Shown: positions 33,758-42,647, counted from the first letter of the stretch. The stretch is 64,000 nucleotides of DNA from Falsiroseomonas ponticola (GCF_016805305.1 NZ_JAERQN010000002.1:62001-126000), one strand, 5' to 3'. Notes: generated by a model not told the origin, from the sequence alone. Numbers and translations: made by a program.

Positions 33758-34630
33758 ATGGCCTTCCAGCTTGCCGCCGACCTGCGGGCGCAGGTCGGCG
33801 AGAGCCCGGTCTGGGATGCGCGCCGCGGCGTGCTCTGGATGGTCGATATCCTGTCGCGCGCCGTCATCCGCTTCGACCCCGCCGATGGCGCGACGCGCCG
33901 CATCCCGGTGCCGGAGGTCTGCGGCAGCCTGGCGCTCTGCCGGTCGGGCGCCCTGCTGGTGGCGCAGCGCGCCAGCGTCATCCGCCTCGACCCCGAGAGC
34001 GGCGCCATCGCCCCCTTCGCGGCCATGCCGGGGGAGCCCGCGCATAACCGGCTGAATGACGGCAAGGTGGGGCCGGATGGCTGCTACTGGGTCGGCAGCA
34101 TGGACGACCGGCCGGAGAAGGGGCCGACCGGCATCCTCTGGCGCGTGCGGCCCGATGGGGTGGCGGAGCGGCGGCGGGACGGCCTCGTCGTCTCCAACGG
34201 CCTGGCCTGGAGCCCGGATGGGCGCCGCATCTGGCATTCCGACAGCCGCCGCGCGGTGCTGGACATCGCGGATTTCGACCCCGCCACGGGCGACACCGGC
34301 GAATGGCGGCGGGTGATCCAGCTGGACGAGGCGACGGGCCGCCCCGATGGCGCGGCGATGGATGCCGAGGGGAACTACTGGTCGGCCGGCGTCTCCGCCG
34401 GGCGGATCAACGTCATCGATGCGGCAGGCCGCATCCTCCGCCACCTGCCCTTCCCGGTGCCGGCGCCGACCATGCCCTGCTTCGCGGGGCCGGATCGCCG
34501 CACCCTCTTCGTCACCAGCCTCCGCGCCGGCAAGGACGAGGCGACGCTCGCCGCCCATCCCGCGCTCGGTGGGCTGTTCCGGGGCGACGCCTTGGGACAA
34601 GGTGCGCCCGTGACCGACTTCGCGGACTGA
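33758..34630 (+). CDS. SMP-30/gluconolactonase family lactonase
   Basis: The 290-residue six-bladed propeller has the metal ligands Glu15 ('VGESPVWD'), Asn in 'NRLNDGKVGPDG', Asn in 'VVSNGLAWSPDG' and Asp in 'GRPDGAAMDAEGNYW'. Members of this family open sugar lactones. The next gene is a uronate dehydrogenase, whose product is an aldarolactone, so this enzyme probably hydrolyses galactaro- or glucaro-lactone to the aldarate. Confidence 0.88.
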   Translation: MAFQLAADLRAQVGESPVWDARRGVLWMVDILSRAVIRFDPADGATRRIPVPEVCGSLALCRSGALLVAQRASVIRLDPESGAIAPFAAMPGEPAHNRLNDGKVGPDGCYWVGSMDDRPEKGPTGILWRVRPDGVAERRRDGLVVSNGLAWSPDGRRIWHSDSRRAVLDIADFDPATGDTGEWRRVIQLDEATGRPDGAAMDAEGNYWSAGVSAGRINVIDAAGRILRHLPFPVPAPTMPCFAGPDRRTLFVTSLRAGKDEATLAAHPALGGLFRGDALGQGAPVTDFAD

Positions 34631-34642
34631 GGAAACCCACGC

Positions 34643-35479
34643 ATGACCAAGCCCATCCTGCTGACCGGCGCTTCCGGCAACCTCGGCCGCATGCTGGCGA
34701 AGGAGCTGTCCGCCGCCGGCCACACGCTGCGCCTGACCGACATCGCCCCCTTCCCGGACCCGCTGCCCGCCAACTGCACCTTCACCCGCATCGACCTGAA
34801 TGAGGGGCTGGGCATCCTGCGCCTGGCCGAGGGCTGCGGCACCATCCTCCACTTCGGCGGCATCGCGACGGAGCATCCCTTCGAGGTGGTGCTGGGCCCG
34901 AACCTGCGCGGCCTCTACCACATCTATGAGGCCGCGCGGCGGGAAGGGGCGCGCGTGGTCTTCGCCTCCTCCAACCACTCCATCGGCTTCCACACCCGCC
35001 CGAGCGGGAATGCGGAGCGCCTCGACCTCGACTGCGCCTTCCGGCCGGATGGCTTCTACGGCCTCTCCAAGGCCTATGGGGAGCTGATGGGCCGGATGTA
35101 CTGGGACAAGCACGGCGTGGAGAACGTCAATGTCCGCATCGGCTCCTGCTTCCCCAAGCCCACCAACAAGCGGATGCTCTCCACTTGGCTGAGCTATGCC
35201 GACCTGGCGCGGATGATGAAGGCCATCATCGGGGCGGAGAAGGTGGGCCATGCCGTGATCTGGGGCGCCTCCAACAACCCCGAGACCTTCTGGGGCAAGG
35301 ACCACCGCGACCGCATCGGCTGGAAGCCGGAGGACAGCGCGGAGGATTACCGGGCGGAGGTCGGGCACATCGTCTCCGACGACCCGGTGGAGGAACGCTA
35401 CCAGGGCGGCAGCTATACCTCCGACGGCTATACCCGGCGCGGTGGCTTCTCCCCCCGCGACCAGTTCGACCTCGACTGA
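34643..35479 (+). CDS. udh: Uronate dehydrogenase (NAD-dependent, SDR family)
   Basis: The 278-residue extended short-chain dehydrogenase has the NAD motif 'LLTGASGNLGRML' and the YxxxK pair in 'FYGLSKAYGELM' (Tyr about residue 139, Lys 143). 'VVFASSNHSIGFHTRPSG' and 'VNVRIGSCFPKPTNKRMLSTWLS' (in part) match Agrobacterium-type uronate dehydrogenase. It oxidises glucuronate or galacturonate at C1 to the lactone. It sits between the lactonase and the aldose epimerase; the latter would supply the right anomer. Confidence 0.87.
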   Translation: MTKPILLTGASGNLGRMLAKELSAAGHTLRLTDIAPFPDPLPANCTFTRIDLNEGLGILRLAEGCGTILHFGGIATEHPFEVVLGPNLRGLYHIYEAARREGARVVFASSNHSIGFHTRPSGNAERLDLDCAFRPDGFYGLSKAYGELMGRMYWDKHGVENVNVRIGSCFPKPTNKRMLSTWLSYADLARMMKAIIGAEKVGHAVIWGASNNPETFWGKDHRDRIGWKPEDSAEDYRAEVGHIVSDDPVEERYQGGSYTSDGYTRRGGFSPRDQFDLD

Positions 35480-36318
35480 TGATCCTGCAGGCCGGTGACT
35501 GGCGGGCGGCGCTGCTGCCGGAGGCGGGGGTCGCCTTCCGGTCGCTGACGCTGGCGGGGCGGGATGTGCTGCGGCGCATCCCGGAGGGCGCCGATCCGAA
35601 CAACGGCTTCCACGGCGCCTTCATCATGGCGCCCTGGACCAACCGGCTGGAGGATGGGCGCATCGTGGTCGGCGGCGTGGAGCACCGCATGCCGATCAAC
35701 CGCCCGGCCGAGAACAACGCGCTGCACGGCTTCATCCGCGACCTGGCCTGGACGGTGGAGGAGCAGGACGGATCGCGCGCCAGCTTCGCCTGCGCGCTGA
35801 ACCACGCGCCCTTCCGCGCTTCCGCGCGCCTGTCGGTGGCGCTGTCCGGCGACGGGCTGGCGCTGTCGCTGCGGCTGGCCAACACGGGCGCGGTGCCGAC
35901 TCCGATGGGCTTCGGCTGGCATCCCTGGTTCGCGCGCCCCGCCGGCACGCGGCTGCGCTTCGCCGCCACCACCATCTTCGGCCGCGACCACCGCAGCATC
36001 GCGCAGGGCGCGAGGCCGAGTGCCGGGCTGAACGGCGACGACGCCGTGCTGCTCGGGCTCGACACGCATTTCGCGGGCTGGGATGGCGTGGCCGAGATCA
36101 CCTGGCCGGACGGCACCGGCATCACGCTGCGCGCCGCCGGCGACTGGGCGCGCAACCTGCAGGTCTTCGCGCCGCGCGGCGGCGACGTGCTCTGCGTGGA
36201 GCCTGTCAGCCATGTGCCCGATGCGGTGAACCGCCCCGCCAATGCCGCGCATGGCGCGATGCACCTGCTGCCGCCGGGCGGATCGCTCGACGCCTCACTG
36301 ATGATTCATCGCGCCTGA
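35479..36318 (+). CDS. Aldose 1-epimerase family protein
   Basis: The 279-residue beta-sandwich protein shows 'FIMAPWTNRLEDGRI' (Asn-Arg of the active site), 'NALHGFIRDLAW' (His), 'PMGFGWHPWFARP' (second His) and 'LCVEPVSHVPDAVN' (Glu), all characteristic of mutarotases. Its ATG overlaps the udh stop (TGATG). It probably interconverts anomers of the imported uronate. It ends the operon. Confidence 0.87.
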   Translation: MILQAGDWRAALLPEAGVAFRSLTLAGRDVLRRIPEGADPNNGFHGAFIMAPWTNRLEDGRIVVGGVEHRMPINRPAENNALHGFIRDLAWTVEEQDGSRASFACALNHAPFRASARLSVALSGDGLALSLRLANTGAVPTPMGFGWHPWFARPAGTRLRFAATTIFGRDHRSIAQGARPSAGLNGDDAVLLGLDTHFAGWDGVAEITWPDGTGITLRAAGDWARNLQVFAPRGGDVLCVEPVSHVPDAVNRPANAAHGAMHLLPPGGSLDASLMIHRA

Positions 36319-36457
36319 GGGCGCGATGCGCGGTTTTCGTGCATCCGCGTTCCAACACGCGGGAACAATCGCCGCGTCGTGACGTTCGCCTTCGCAACCC
36401 GATGCGTCGCGCCTTGTGGCGCGCAGCATGGCGAGCATCGCGGAGGGAGCGGACTTC

Positions 36458-36865
36458 ATGGCGAGCACCGCGCAAAGGACGGACCCCGCACTCTGGGAGA
36501 AGGTGAAGCGCCGCGTCATGCGCGGCGACAAGGGCGGCGATCCCGGCGAATGGTCGGCGCGCAAGGCGCAACTGGCCGTCGCCGAATACAAGAAGGAAGG
36601 CGGCGGCTATGTCGGCGGCAGGAAGGCCGACAACAGCCTGGCGCGCTGGACGAAGGAGGAGTGGGGAACGGCGTCCGGCAAGCCCTCGGGCGAGACCGGT
36701 GAACGCTACCTCCCCAAGGCCGCGCGGCAGCGCCTGACGAAGGACGAGGTCGCGCGCAGCACGGCGAAGAAGCGCGCGGACACCAAGGCGGGGCGGCAAT
36801 TCTCCGCCCAGCCCAAGGATGTTGCGCGCAAGGCATCCGCCGCGCGGAAGGGCGCGTCGTCATGA
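36458..36865 (+). CDS. DUF5872-like small basic protein
   Basis: The 135-residue basic protein has 'DPALWEKVKRRVMRGDKGG', 'PGEWSARKAQLAVAEYKKEGGGY' (in part), 'DNSLARWTKEEWGT' and 'RYLPKAARQRLTKDEV', which I associate with the DUF5872 family; function unknown. Several ATGs are possible (36416, 36428, 36458). The last begins the conserved part and follows a GGAGGGAG, so it is chosen. Its stop overlaps the start of the DUF3140 gene (ATGA). Confidence 0.7.
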   Translation: MASTAQRTDPALWEKVKRRVMRGDKGGDPGEWSARKAQLAVAEYKKEGGGYVGGRKADNSLARWTKEEWGTASGKPSGETGERYLPKAARQRLTKDEVARSTAKKRADTKAGRQFSAQPKDVARKASAARKGASS

Positions 36866-37992
36866 GCGATGACGATGCCGCGCGGGAATTCCGCCGCCTG
36901 GTGAACCTCTCCGCCGATGAGCTGCGCGACTGGCTCGGCACGGCGGAGAGCGAGGCGGCGGGCTGGACGCAGGAGGGAGAGCGGGAATCCATCGGCCACC
37001 AATCCGGCCGCTGGATCCTGTCTGTCCTGGAGAGCGGCGCATCCGGACCGGATGAGGCGGATGCGGGGCGGATGCGCCGGGTGGTGGGCTACATCCATCG
37101 CCACCTCGCGCAGCGGCCCAAGGGCGACGTCAGCGACACGCGCTGGCGCCACAGCCTGATGAACTGGGGGCACGACCCCCTCAAGGAGGATCGACGCATG
37201 AGCGACGAGATGAACCAGGCGAACGAGGCCGAGGAGATGCCGGCGGAGCCGATGGCGCCGCCCGCCGAGGAGAAGCCGAAGCGCCGGCGTGCGGCGACGC
37301 CGCGCAAGGCCGCTTCCGGCAGCACCGCCAAGGCGCCCGCGAAGCGCGGCGCGGCGGGCCGCACCGCGGCGGCGGCGAAGGGCGGGCGCAACAGCGGCGG
37401 CACCACCCGCAAGGCCGCCGCCGACGGCGCGGCCAAGCCGGCGCCGAAGCGCGCCACCAAGGCCACGTCCAGCCGCAGCGCGGCCGGGCGCACGGCGGCG
37501 GCGGCCAAGGGCGGGCGGAACAGCGCGGGCACGACCCGCAAGGCGGCGACGAAGGCGCCCGCCAAGCGCGCCAGCGCGGCCAGCCCCCGCAAGGCGGCGT
37601 CCACCGCCACCCGCAAGGCCGGCGGCACGGCGCGGAAGGCGACGATGAGCCGGTCGGAGGCCGCGTCCAAGGCCGGCAGCGCGCGCACGCCGAAGAAGGC
37701 CGCGGCGGCACGGGCGAATGGCGCCAAGGGCGGCGCCGCCCGCGCCAAGGCGGCGACGACGCGCCGCGCCAGCACGGCCAAGGCCGCGCCGAAGGCCGCC
37801 GCCAAGCCGGCGCGCGCCAAGGCAACGGCGGCGAAGTCCGGCCCGCCCAAGGCCGCGCCGAAGCGTGCCACGAAGGCGGCCCCGGCGCGTGCCGCCAAGG
37901 CGGCCTCCAGCCGTGGCGCCGCCGGGCGCACGGCGGCGGCCGCGAAGGGTGGCCGCAGCAGCGGCGGCAGCAGCCGCGCCAGCCGCGCCTGA
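36862..37992 (+). CDS. DUF3140 domain fused to a histone H1-like Lys/Ala-rich tail
   Basis: This 376-residue frame has two very different parts. Residues 1-112 are a DUF3140 domain ('LVNLSADELRDWLGTAESE', 'ESIGHQSGRWILSVL', 'VVGYIHRHLAQRP', 'DTRWRHSLMNWGHDPLK'). Residues about 130-376 are a Lys/Ala/Arg-rich tail like bacterial histone H1/AlgP, with three copies of a motif close to 'AAGRTAAAAKGGRNSGG' (about residues 160, 204 and 352). The tail should bind DNA. At the junction there is an in-frame ATG (37198) with a textbook AAGGAGGA seven bases upstream, so a separate 264-residue H1-like protein is probably also made. Confidence 0.78.
   Translation: MSDDDAAREFRRLVNLSADELRDWLGTAESEAAGWTQEGERESIGHQSGRWILSVLESGASGPDEADAGRMRRVVGYIHRHLAQRPKGDVSDTRWRHSLMNWGHDPLKEDRRMSDEMNQANEAEEMPAEPMAPPAEEKPKRRRAATPRKAASGSTAKAPAKRGAAGRTAAAAKGGRNSGGTTRKAAADGAAKPAPKRATKATSSRSAAGRTAAAAKGGRNSAGTTRKAATKAPAKRASAASPRKAASTATRKAGGTARKATMSRSEAASKAGSARTPKKAAAARANGAKGGAARAKAATTRRASTAKAAPKAAAKPARAKATAAKSGPPKAAPKRATKAAPARAAKAASSRGAAGRTAAAAKGGRSSGGSSRASRA
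37183..37200 (+). promoter_or_regulatory. Internal ribosome binding site and start codon inside the DUF3140-H1 frame
   Basis: AAGGAGGA (37183-37190), seven spacer bases and ATG (37198-37200) are in frame with the long gene, giving a product that begins MSDEMNQANEAEEMP and runs to 37992. Such a strong Shine-Dalgarno inside a coding region at a domain boundary is unlikely by chance. Confidence 0.7.
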
Positions 37993-38106
37993 CGGGCTGC
38001 GGCGGGGGCTCCGGTCCCCGCCGCATGCCGGGCCCCGGCCCCCTGAAGCCTCACCCAATGGGTCCCCCCCTCCCCAAGCGGCGCGGGCCGGGCAAGACTG
38101 CGGCCC

Positions 38107-39258
38107 ATGGGAAGCGCCATCATCCTCGGGGCCGGAATCATGGGCCTGTCCACCGCCTGGGCGCTCGCCCGGGCCGGGTGGTCCGTGGCGGTGGTGGAGC
38201 AGGATGCCGTGCCGAATCCGCGCGGCTCCTCGGTGGATGACCACCGGCTGATCCGCCACGCCTATGGCGCCGCCGCCGGCTACATGCGGATGATCGATCC
38301 CGCCTATGCGGCCTGGGACCTGCTGTTCGCGGAAGGGGGCGAGCGCCCCTACGTCCAGACCGGCGTGCTGGCGCTGGCGCATGCGCCGGGCGGCTGGCTG
38401 GCCGAAAGCCGCGCCGCGCTGCGCGGGGATGGCCATGCGGTCACGGATCTGGCGGCGGCGGACATTCCCGCCCGCTACCCCTTCCTCTCCGGCGATGGCA
38501 TCGCGGATGCCTTCCACCTGCCCTCCGGCGGCGTGCTGCTGGCGCGGCGCATCGTGCAGCTGCTCGCCGCACGGCTCGCGGCGCGCGGCGTGCCCATCCG
38601 GCGCGGCCAGGCCGTGGCGGTGGACCCGGCGCGCGGCGCGCTGAGGCTGGCGGATGGCACGCGGCTGGAAGCCGACCTGCTGGTGGTGGCCGCCGGCCCC
38701 TGGGGGCCGCGCCTGCTGCCCGCGCTCGCCGCCCGCGTGCGCCCGACGCGGCAGATCATCGTCCGCCTGGCCCCCCCGCCCGCCCATGCCGAGGCCTGGG
38801 CCCGCGCCCCCATGCTGCTGGACCTGGCGGAGGATGGGGGCTTCTACGCCGTGCCGCCGGTGGCCGGCACGCCGCTGAAGATCGGCGACCACCGCTTCGC
38901 CCCCCATGGCGACCCGGAGGAGGCGCGCGAGGCGACCGCGGCGGAGGCCGAGGAGATCCTGGCCTATGCCCGCCACCGCATCCGCGGCCTGGCGGATTAC
39001 CGCGTGCTGTCCGCTAGCGCCTGCTACTACGACGTGGAGCCGCAGGAGCGCTTCGTGGTGGAGCGCCTCGGCGATCGCGGCTTCGTGATGTCGGGCTTTT
39101 CGGGCCACGGCTTCAAGTTCGGCGCGCTGCTGGGCCTCGCCCTGGCGCGCGCGGCGGGTGACGAACACCTCGGCGCCGCCATATCCGCCTGGGCGGCCGG
39201 GGAAGCGCCGCCGCCGCCCGGGTTGTTCGCGGATCTTCAGCAGGAAACGACCGCATGA
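38107..39258 (+). CDS. FAD-dependent oxidoreductase, monomeric sarcosine oxidase-like
   Basis: The 383-residue flavoprotein starts with the FAD motif 'AIILGAGIMGLSTAWALA'. Near the C-terminus 'SACYYDVEPQERFVVERL' carries a Cys at the place where monomeric sarcosine oxidases bind FAD covalently, followed by 'MSGFSGHGFKFGALLG', the family's substrate-site motif. It probably oxidises an N-methyl or secondary amine, giving H2O2. Its stop overlaps the acyl-CoA dehydrogenase start (ATGA), an unusual pairing. Confidence 0.83.
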   Translation: MGSAIILGAGIMGLSTAWALARAGWSVAVVEQDAVPNPRGSSVDDHRLIRHAYGAAAGYMRMIDPAYAAWDLLFAEGGERPYVQTGVLALAHAPGGWLAESRAALRGDGHAVTDLAAADIPARYPFLSGDGIADAFHLPSGGVLLARRIVQLLAARLAARGVPIRRGQAVAVDPARGALRLADGTRLEADLLVVAAGPWGPRLLPALAARVRPTRQIIVRLAPPPAHAEAWARAPMLLDLAEDGGFYAVPPVAGTPLKIGDHRFAPHGDPEEAREATAAEAEEILAYARHRIRGLADYRVLSASACYYDVEPQERFVVERLGDRGFVMSGFSGHGFKFGALLGLALARAAGDEHLGAAISAWAAGEAPPPPGLFADLQQETTA

Positions 39259-40901
39259 CGCTGCCTTCCGCCGCCCCCCATTCCGCTGCGGACGACCTCA
39301 TCCTCGGCCTGACGCGCGTGGTGGACCTGCCCGGCCTGACCGCCGCCGCCGGCGCGCCCCTGGCGGCGGAGGACATCGCCGCGCTGATCGAGGAAGCGGC
39401 GCGCTTCACGCGGGAGCAGATGGCCCCGGGCTGGCAGGAGGCCGACCGCCACGGCGCCCACTACGCCAACGGCACCGTCACCACGCCGCCCCACTACAAG
39501 GCCCTCATGAAGGCCTGGATCGAGAGCGGGTGGCAGGGTGTCGCGGCGCCGGAGGCGCATGGTGGGCAGGGGCTGCCGCATGCGGTCTGGGTGGCGGTGA
39601 CGGAACTGGCCTCCGCCGCCGACATGGCCTTCTTCCTCGGCCCCGTGCTGACCACCGGCGCCATCGACCTGCTGATCGGCCATGGCACGCCGGACCAGCA
39701 GGAACGTTTCCTGCCGAAGCTCGTCACCGGCGAGTGGAACGGCACCATGTGCCTGACGGAGCCGCAGGCCGGCAGCGACCTGGCCGCGCTGCGCACCCGG
39801 GCGGAGCCGCTGGGCGATGGCCGCTACGCCCTGCACGGCCAGAAGATCTACATCACCTGGGGCGAGCACGACACGACGGAGAACATCCTGCACCTGGTGC
39901 TGGCCCGCCTGCCCGGCGCGGCGGAAGGCAGCCGGGGCATCAGCCTGTTCGCCGCGCCCAAGGTGCTGCCCGACGGCACGCGCAACGCCCTGCGCTGCGG
40001 CGGCATCGAGCGCAAGATGGGCATCCACGCCTCCCCCACCTGCATCATGCTGTTCGAGGGCGCGGAAGCGGAGCTGGTCGGCGAGCCGGGGCGGGGCCTC
40101 AACGCCATGTTCGCCATGATGAACGCGGCACGGCTGGCCGTCGGCGTGCAGGGCGTGGCGGCCGGCGCTCGGGCGCTGGAGCTGGCGGAGAAATACGCCG
40201 CGGACCGCACCCAGTCCGGCCGCCCCATCGCGCGCCATGCGGATGTCGCCCGCATGCTGGCGGAGATGCGCGCCACCACGCTCGCCGCCCGCCTGCTGGC
40301 GCTGGAAGCCGCCGCCTCGCTCGACCGGCACCACCTGCTGGGGGATGAGGCCGGGCAGGTGCGCCTGGCGCTGCTGACCCCCATCGTGAAGGCCTGGAGC
40401 ACCGACCGCGGCGTGGAGAATGCCAGCCTCGGCATCCAGGTGCATGGCGGCATGGGCTTCGTGGAGGATACCGGCGCCGCGCAGGTGCTGCGCGACGTGC
40501 GCATCACCCCGATCTATGAGGGTACGAACGGCATCCAGGCGATCGACCTGCTGGTGCGCAAGGTGGCCAAGGATGGCGGCGCCGCGATGCGCGCCCTGCT
40601 GGCGGAGGTCTCGGCCGCCGATCCGCGCCTGGCCGCCACGGCGCGGCGGCTGGATGCGGCCACGGGCCTGATGCTGGACCTGCAGGCGCGGGACGCCGAC
40701 GCCGCCCAGGGCCTGGCCACGGCCTATCTGGATGCCTGCGGCTGGGTGCTGGGCGGCTGGATGCTGGCCCGCGCCGCCGCCGTGGCGCCGGACCGGGCGG
40801 CGCTGGCCAGCTTCTACCTGGCCCGGCTGCTGCCCCGCGCCGAAGCCCGTTGCCTGGAAATAGAGCAGGGGGCGCTGGTGCCCATCCCTGCGGTGCTGTA
40901 A
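39255..40901 (+). CDS. Acyl-CoA dehydrogenase (DmdC-like, with C-terminal extension)
   Basis: The 548-residue enzyme has the acyl-CoA dehydrogenase core plus the extra C-terminal domain of the DmdC/3-methylmercaptopropionyl-CoA type group. Key parts are 'MCLTEPQAGSDLAAL', 'KIYITWGEHDTTENILHLVLARLP' (in part), 'RKMGIHASPTCIMLF' and the catalytic Glu in 'ITPIYEGTNGIQAIDLL'. It is a little shorter than the usual 590 or so residues. It is translationally coupled to the flavin oxidase; the carotenoid genes begin 57 bases later on the same strand. Confidence 0.85.
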   Translation: MTLPSAAPHSAADDLILGLTRVVDLPGLTAAAGAPLAAEDIAALIEEAARFTREQMAPGWQEADRHGAHYANGTVTTPPHYKALMKAWIESGWQGVAAPEAHGGQGLPHAVWVAVTELASAADMAFFLGPVLTTGAIDLLIGHGTPDQQERFLPKLVTGEWNGTMCLTEPQAGSDLAALRTRAEPLGDGRYALHGQKIYITWGEHDTTENILHLVLARLPGAAEGSRGISLFAAPKVLPDGTRNALRCGGIERKMGIHASPTCIMLFEGAEAELVGEPGRGLNAMFAMMNAARLAVGVQGVAAGARALELAEKYAADRTQSGRPIARHADVARMLAEMRATTLAARLLALEAAASLDRHHLLGDEAGQVRLALLTPIVKAWSTDRGVENASLGIQVHGGMGFVEDTGAAQVLRDVRITPIYEGTNGIQAIDLLVRKVAKDGGAAMRALLAEVSAADPRLAATARRLDAATGLMLDLQARDADAAQGLATAYLDACGWVLGGWMLARAAAVAPDRAALASFYLARLLPRAEARCLEIEQGALVPIPAVL

Positions 40902-40958
40902 CCGCTCATCCATGCCCCTTGCAGCCCCAGGCGCCGCACGCATCTGCTGCCCACCGCC

Positions 40959-42563
40959 ATGACCGCTCCCCTCTCCTCCCCCGCCCTCCACCGTCCCCGG
41001 CCCAAGGTGGCCATCATCGGCGCAGGGCCCGGCGGCCTCGCTGCCGCGATGATGCTCGCCGCCTCGGGCGCCCGCGTCACCGTCTTCGAGAAGGACGGGG
41101 TGGTGGGCGGGCGCACCCGCACCCTCACCACCGAGCAGGGGTACAAGTTCGACCTCGGCCCGACCTTCTTCCTCTACCCCCGCATCCTGAAGGAGATCTT
41201 CGCGCGCTGCGGCGCCGATCTCGAGCAGGAGATCGACATGCGGCGGCTGGAGCCGCAATACCGCCTGACCTTCGAGAAGGACGGCAGCGCCACCCATATC
41301 GAGGCCAGCGCCGACATGGCGCGGATGGAAGCCGCGATCGCGCTGCTCTCGCCCAAGGATGCCAAGGGGCTGCGGCCCTTCATGGAGGAGAACCGCGCCA
41401 AGCTCGCGGCCTTCCGCCCCGTGCTGGAACGCGCCTTCTCCACCGCCGCCGACATGATCCGCCCGGACATGATCAAGGCGCTGCCGCTGATGAAGCCCTG
41501 GTCCACGGTGGACCGCGACCTGGCGCGGCACTTCAGCGACCCGCGCGTGCGCCTCGCCTTCTCCTTCCAGACCAAATACCTGGGGATGAGCCCGTTCAAG
41601 TGCCCGTCCCTGTTCACCATCCTGTCCTTCCTGGAATACGAGCACGGCATCTTCCACCCCATCGGCGGCTGCGGCGCGGTCTCCGTCGCCATGGCGAAGG
41701 TGGCGGAACGCCTGGGCGCGGAGATCCGGCTGAACTCCCCCGTGGACCGCATCGGCTTCGAAGGCCGCCGCGCCAAGGGGGTGGAGATCGGCGGCGTGCG
41801 GCATGAGGCCGATGCCGTCGTCGTCAACGCCGACTTCGCGCACGCCATCCCGAAGCTGATCCCGGATCACCTCCGGCGCGGCTGGAAGGACCGGAAGATC
41901 GGGCAGGCCAAGTATTCCTGCTCCACCTTCATGCTCTACCTGGGCCTCGACCGGGAACTGCCGGAACTCGCCCACCACAACGTCCTGCTCTCCGAAGGCT
42001 ACCAGGAGAACATCGCCCAGATCGAACGGGGCGAAATCCCGGAAGTGCCGAGCCTCTACGTCCAGCACGCTGGCGCCACGGACCCGACCATGGCCCCCAA
42101 GGGCCACTCGGCACTCTACGTCCTCGTCCCCGTGCCGAACCTCATCAAGCAGCCGGACTGGCCCGCCCAGGCGGCACGATACCGCGACATCGCCCTCGAC
42201 CGCCTGAAGGCGCTGGGCCTGCCGGACCTGCGGCCCCATATCCGCTACGAACGCGTCGTGGCGCCACAGGACTGGGAAAGCGACTTCGCGGTCGGCTTCG
42301 GGGCGACCTTCAACCTCTCCCACGAACTGCCGCAGATGCTGCTCTTCCGCCCGGGCAACCGGTTCCGGGACGTGGAAGGCGTGTACCTCGTCGGCGGCGG
42401 CACCCACCCGGGCAGCGGCCTGCCCGTCATCTACGAAGGCGCGCGGATCACGACCGGGCTGATGGCGCAGGACCTCGGCCTGGCCAGCGCGCCCAGCCGC
42501 CCCACGGCCGGCGGCGACTTCGCGGCGGCCACGCCGGCCGCGGCCTTCGGGCCGGATCGGTAG
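40959..42563 (+). CDS. crtN: CrtN-type C30 carotenoid desaturase (squalene/diapophytoene desaturase)
   Basis: The 534-residue CrtI/CrtN-family flavoprotein has the FAD motif 'VAIIGAGPGGLAAAMMLAASG', 'GRTRTLTTEQGYKFDLGPTFF' (in part), and the C-terminal signature 'GVYLVGGGTHPGSGLPVIYEGA'. It should remove hydrogens from squalene or diapophytoene stepwise. No crtB or crtE lies near, while a squalene-making hpnCD-hpnE set lies downstream, so squalene is the likely substrate. Which of the two desaturase paralogs is CrtN and which the oxidase cannot be settled from sequence; the labels may be exchanged. Confidence 0.75.
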   Translation: MTAPLSSPALHRPRPKVAIIGAGPGGLAAAMMLAASGARVTVFEKDGVVGGRTRTLTTEQGYKFDLGPTFFLYPRILKEIFARCGADLEQEIDMRRLEPQYRLTFEKDGSATHIEASADMARMEAAIALLSPKDAKGLRPFMEENRAKLAAFRPVLERAFSTAADMIRPDMIKALPLMKPWSTVDRDLARHFSDPRVRLAFSFQTKYLGMSPFKCPSLFTILSFLEYEHGIFHPIGGCGAVSVAMAKVAERLGAEIRLNSPVDRIGFEGRRAKGVEIGGVRHEADAVVVNADFAHAIPKLIPDHLRRGWKDRKIGQAKYSCSTFMLYLGLDRELPELAHHNVLLSEGYQENIAQIERGEIPEVPSLYVQHAGATDPTMAPKGHSALYVLVPVPNLIKQPDWPAQAARYRDIALDRLKALGLPDLRPHIRYERVVAPQDWESDFAVGFGATFNLSHELPQMLLFRPGNRFRDVEGVYLVGGGTHPGSGLPVIYEGARITTGLMAQDLGLASAPSRPTAGGDFAAATPAAAFGPDR

Positions 42564-42583
42564 GCGGGTTTCGCGGGTGATTC

Positions 42584-42632
42584 GCGGGGGCGCTGCCCCC
42601 GCACCCCCGCCGGGGGGCGTGGCGCCCCCCGG
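42584..42632 (+). repeat. Two-hairpin intergenic repeat, copy D
   Basis: Stem 1 is GCGGGGGC (42584-42591), loop GCT, GCCCCCGC (42595-42602). After ACCCCCG, stem 2 is CCGGGGGGCG (42610-42619), loop TGG, CGCCCCCCGG (42623-42632). It shares the GCACCCC spacer with the other copies. It is the first of three structured blocks in the 244-base gap between crtN and crtP. Confidence 0.6.
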
Positions 42633-42647
42633 GCCCCGCCAGATTTC

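Noticed and set aside
30806..35368. A 1520-codon open frame on the minus strand opposite the TRAP/uronate operon
   Set aside because: It is antisense to six well-recognised genes and has the Arg/His/Gly-rich, low-complexity composition produced by very high GC. No domain is visible.
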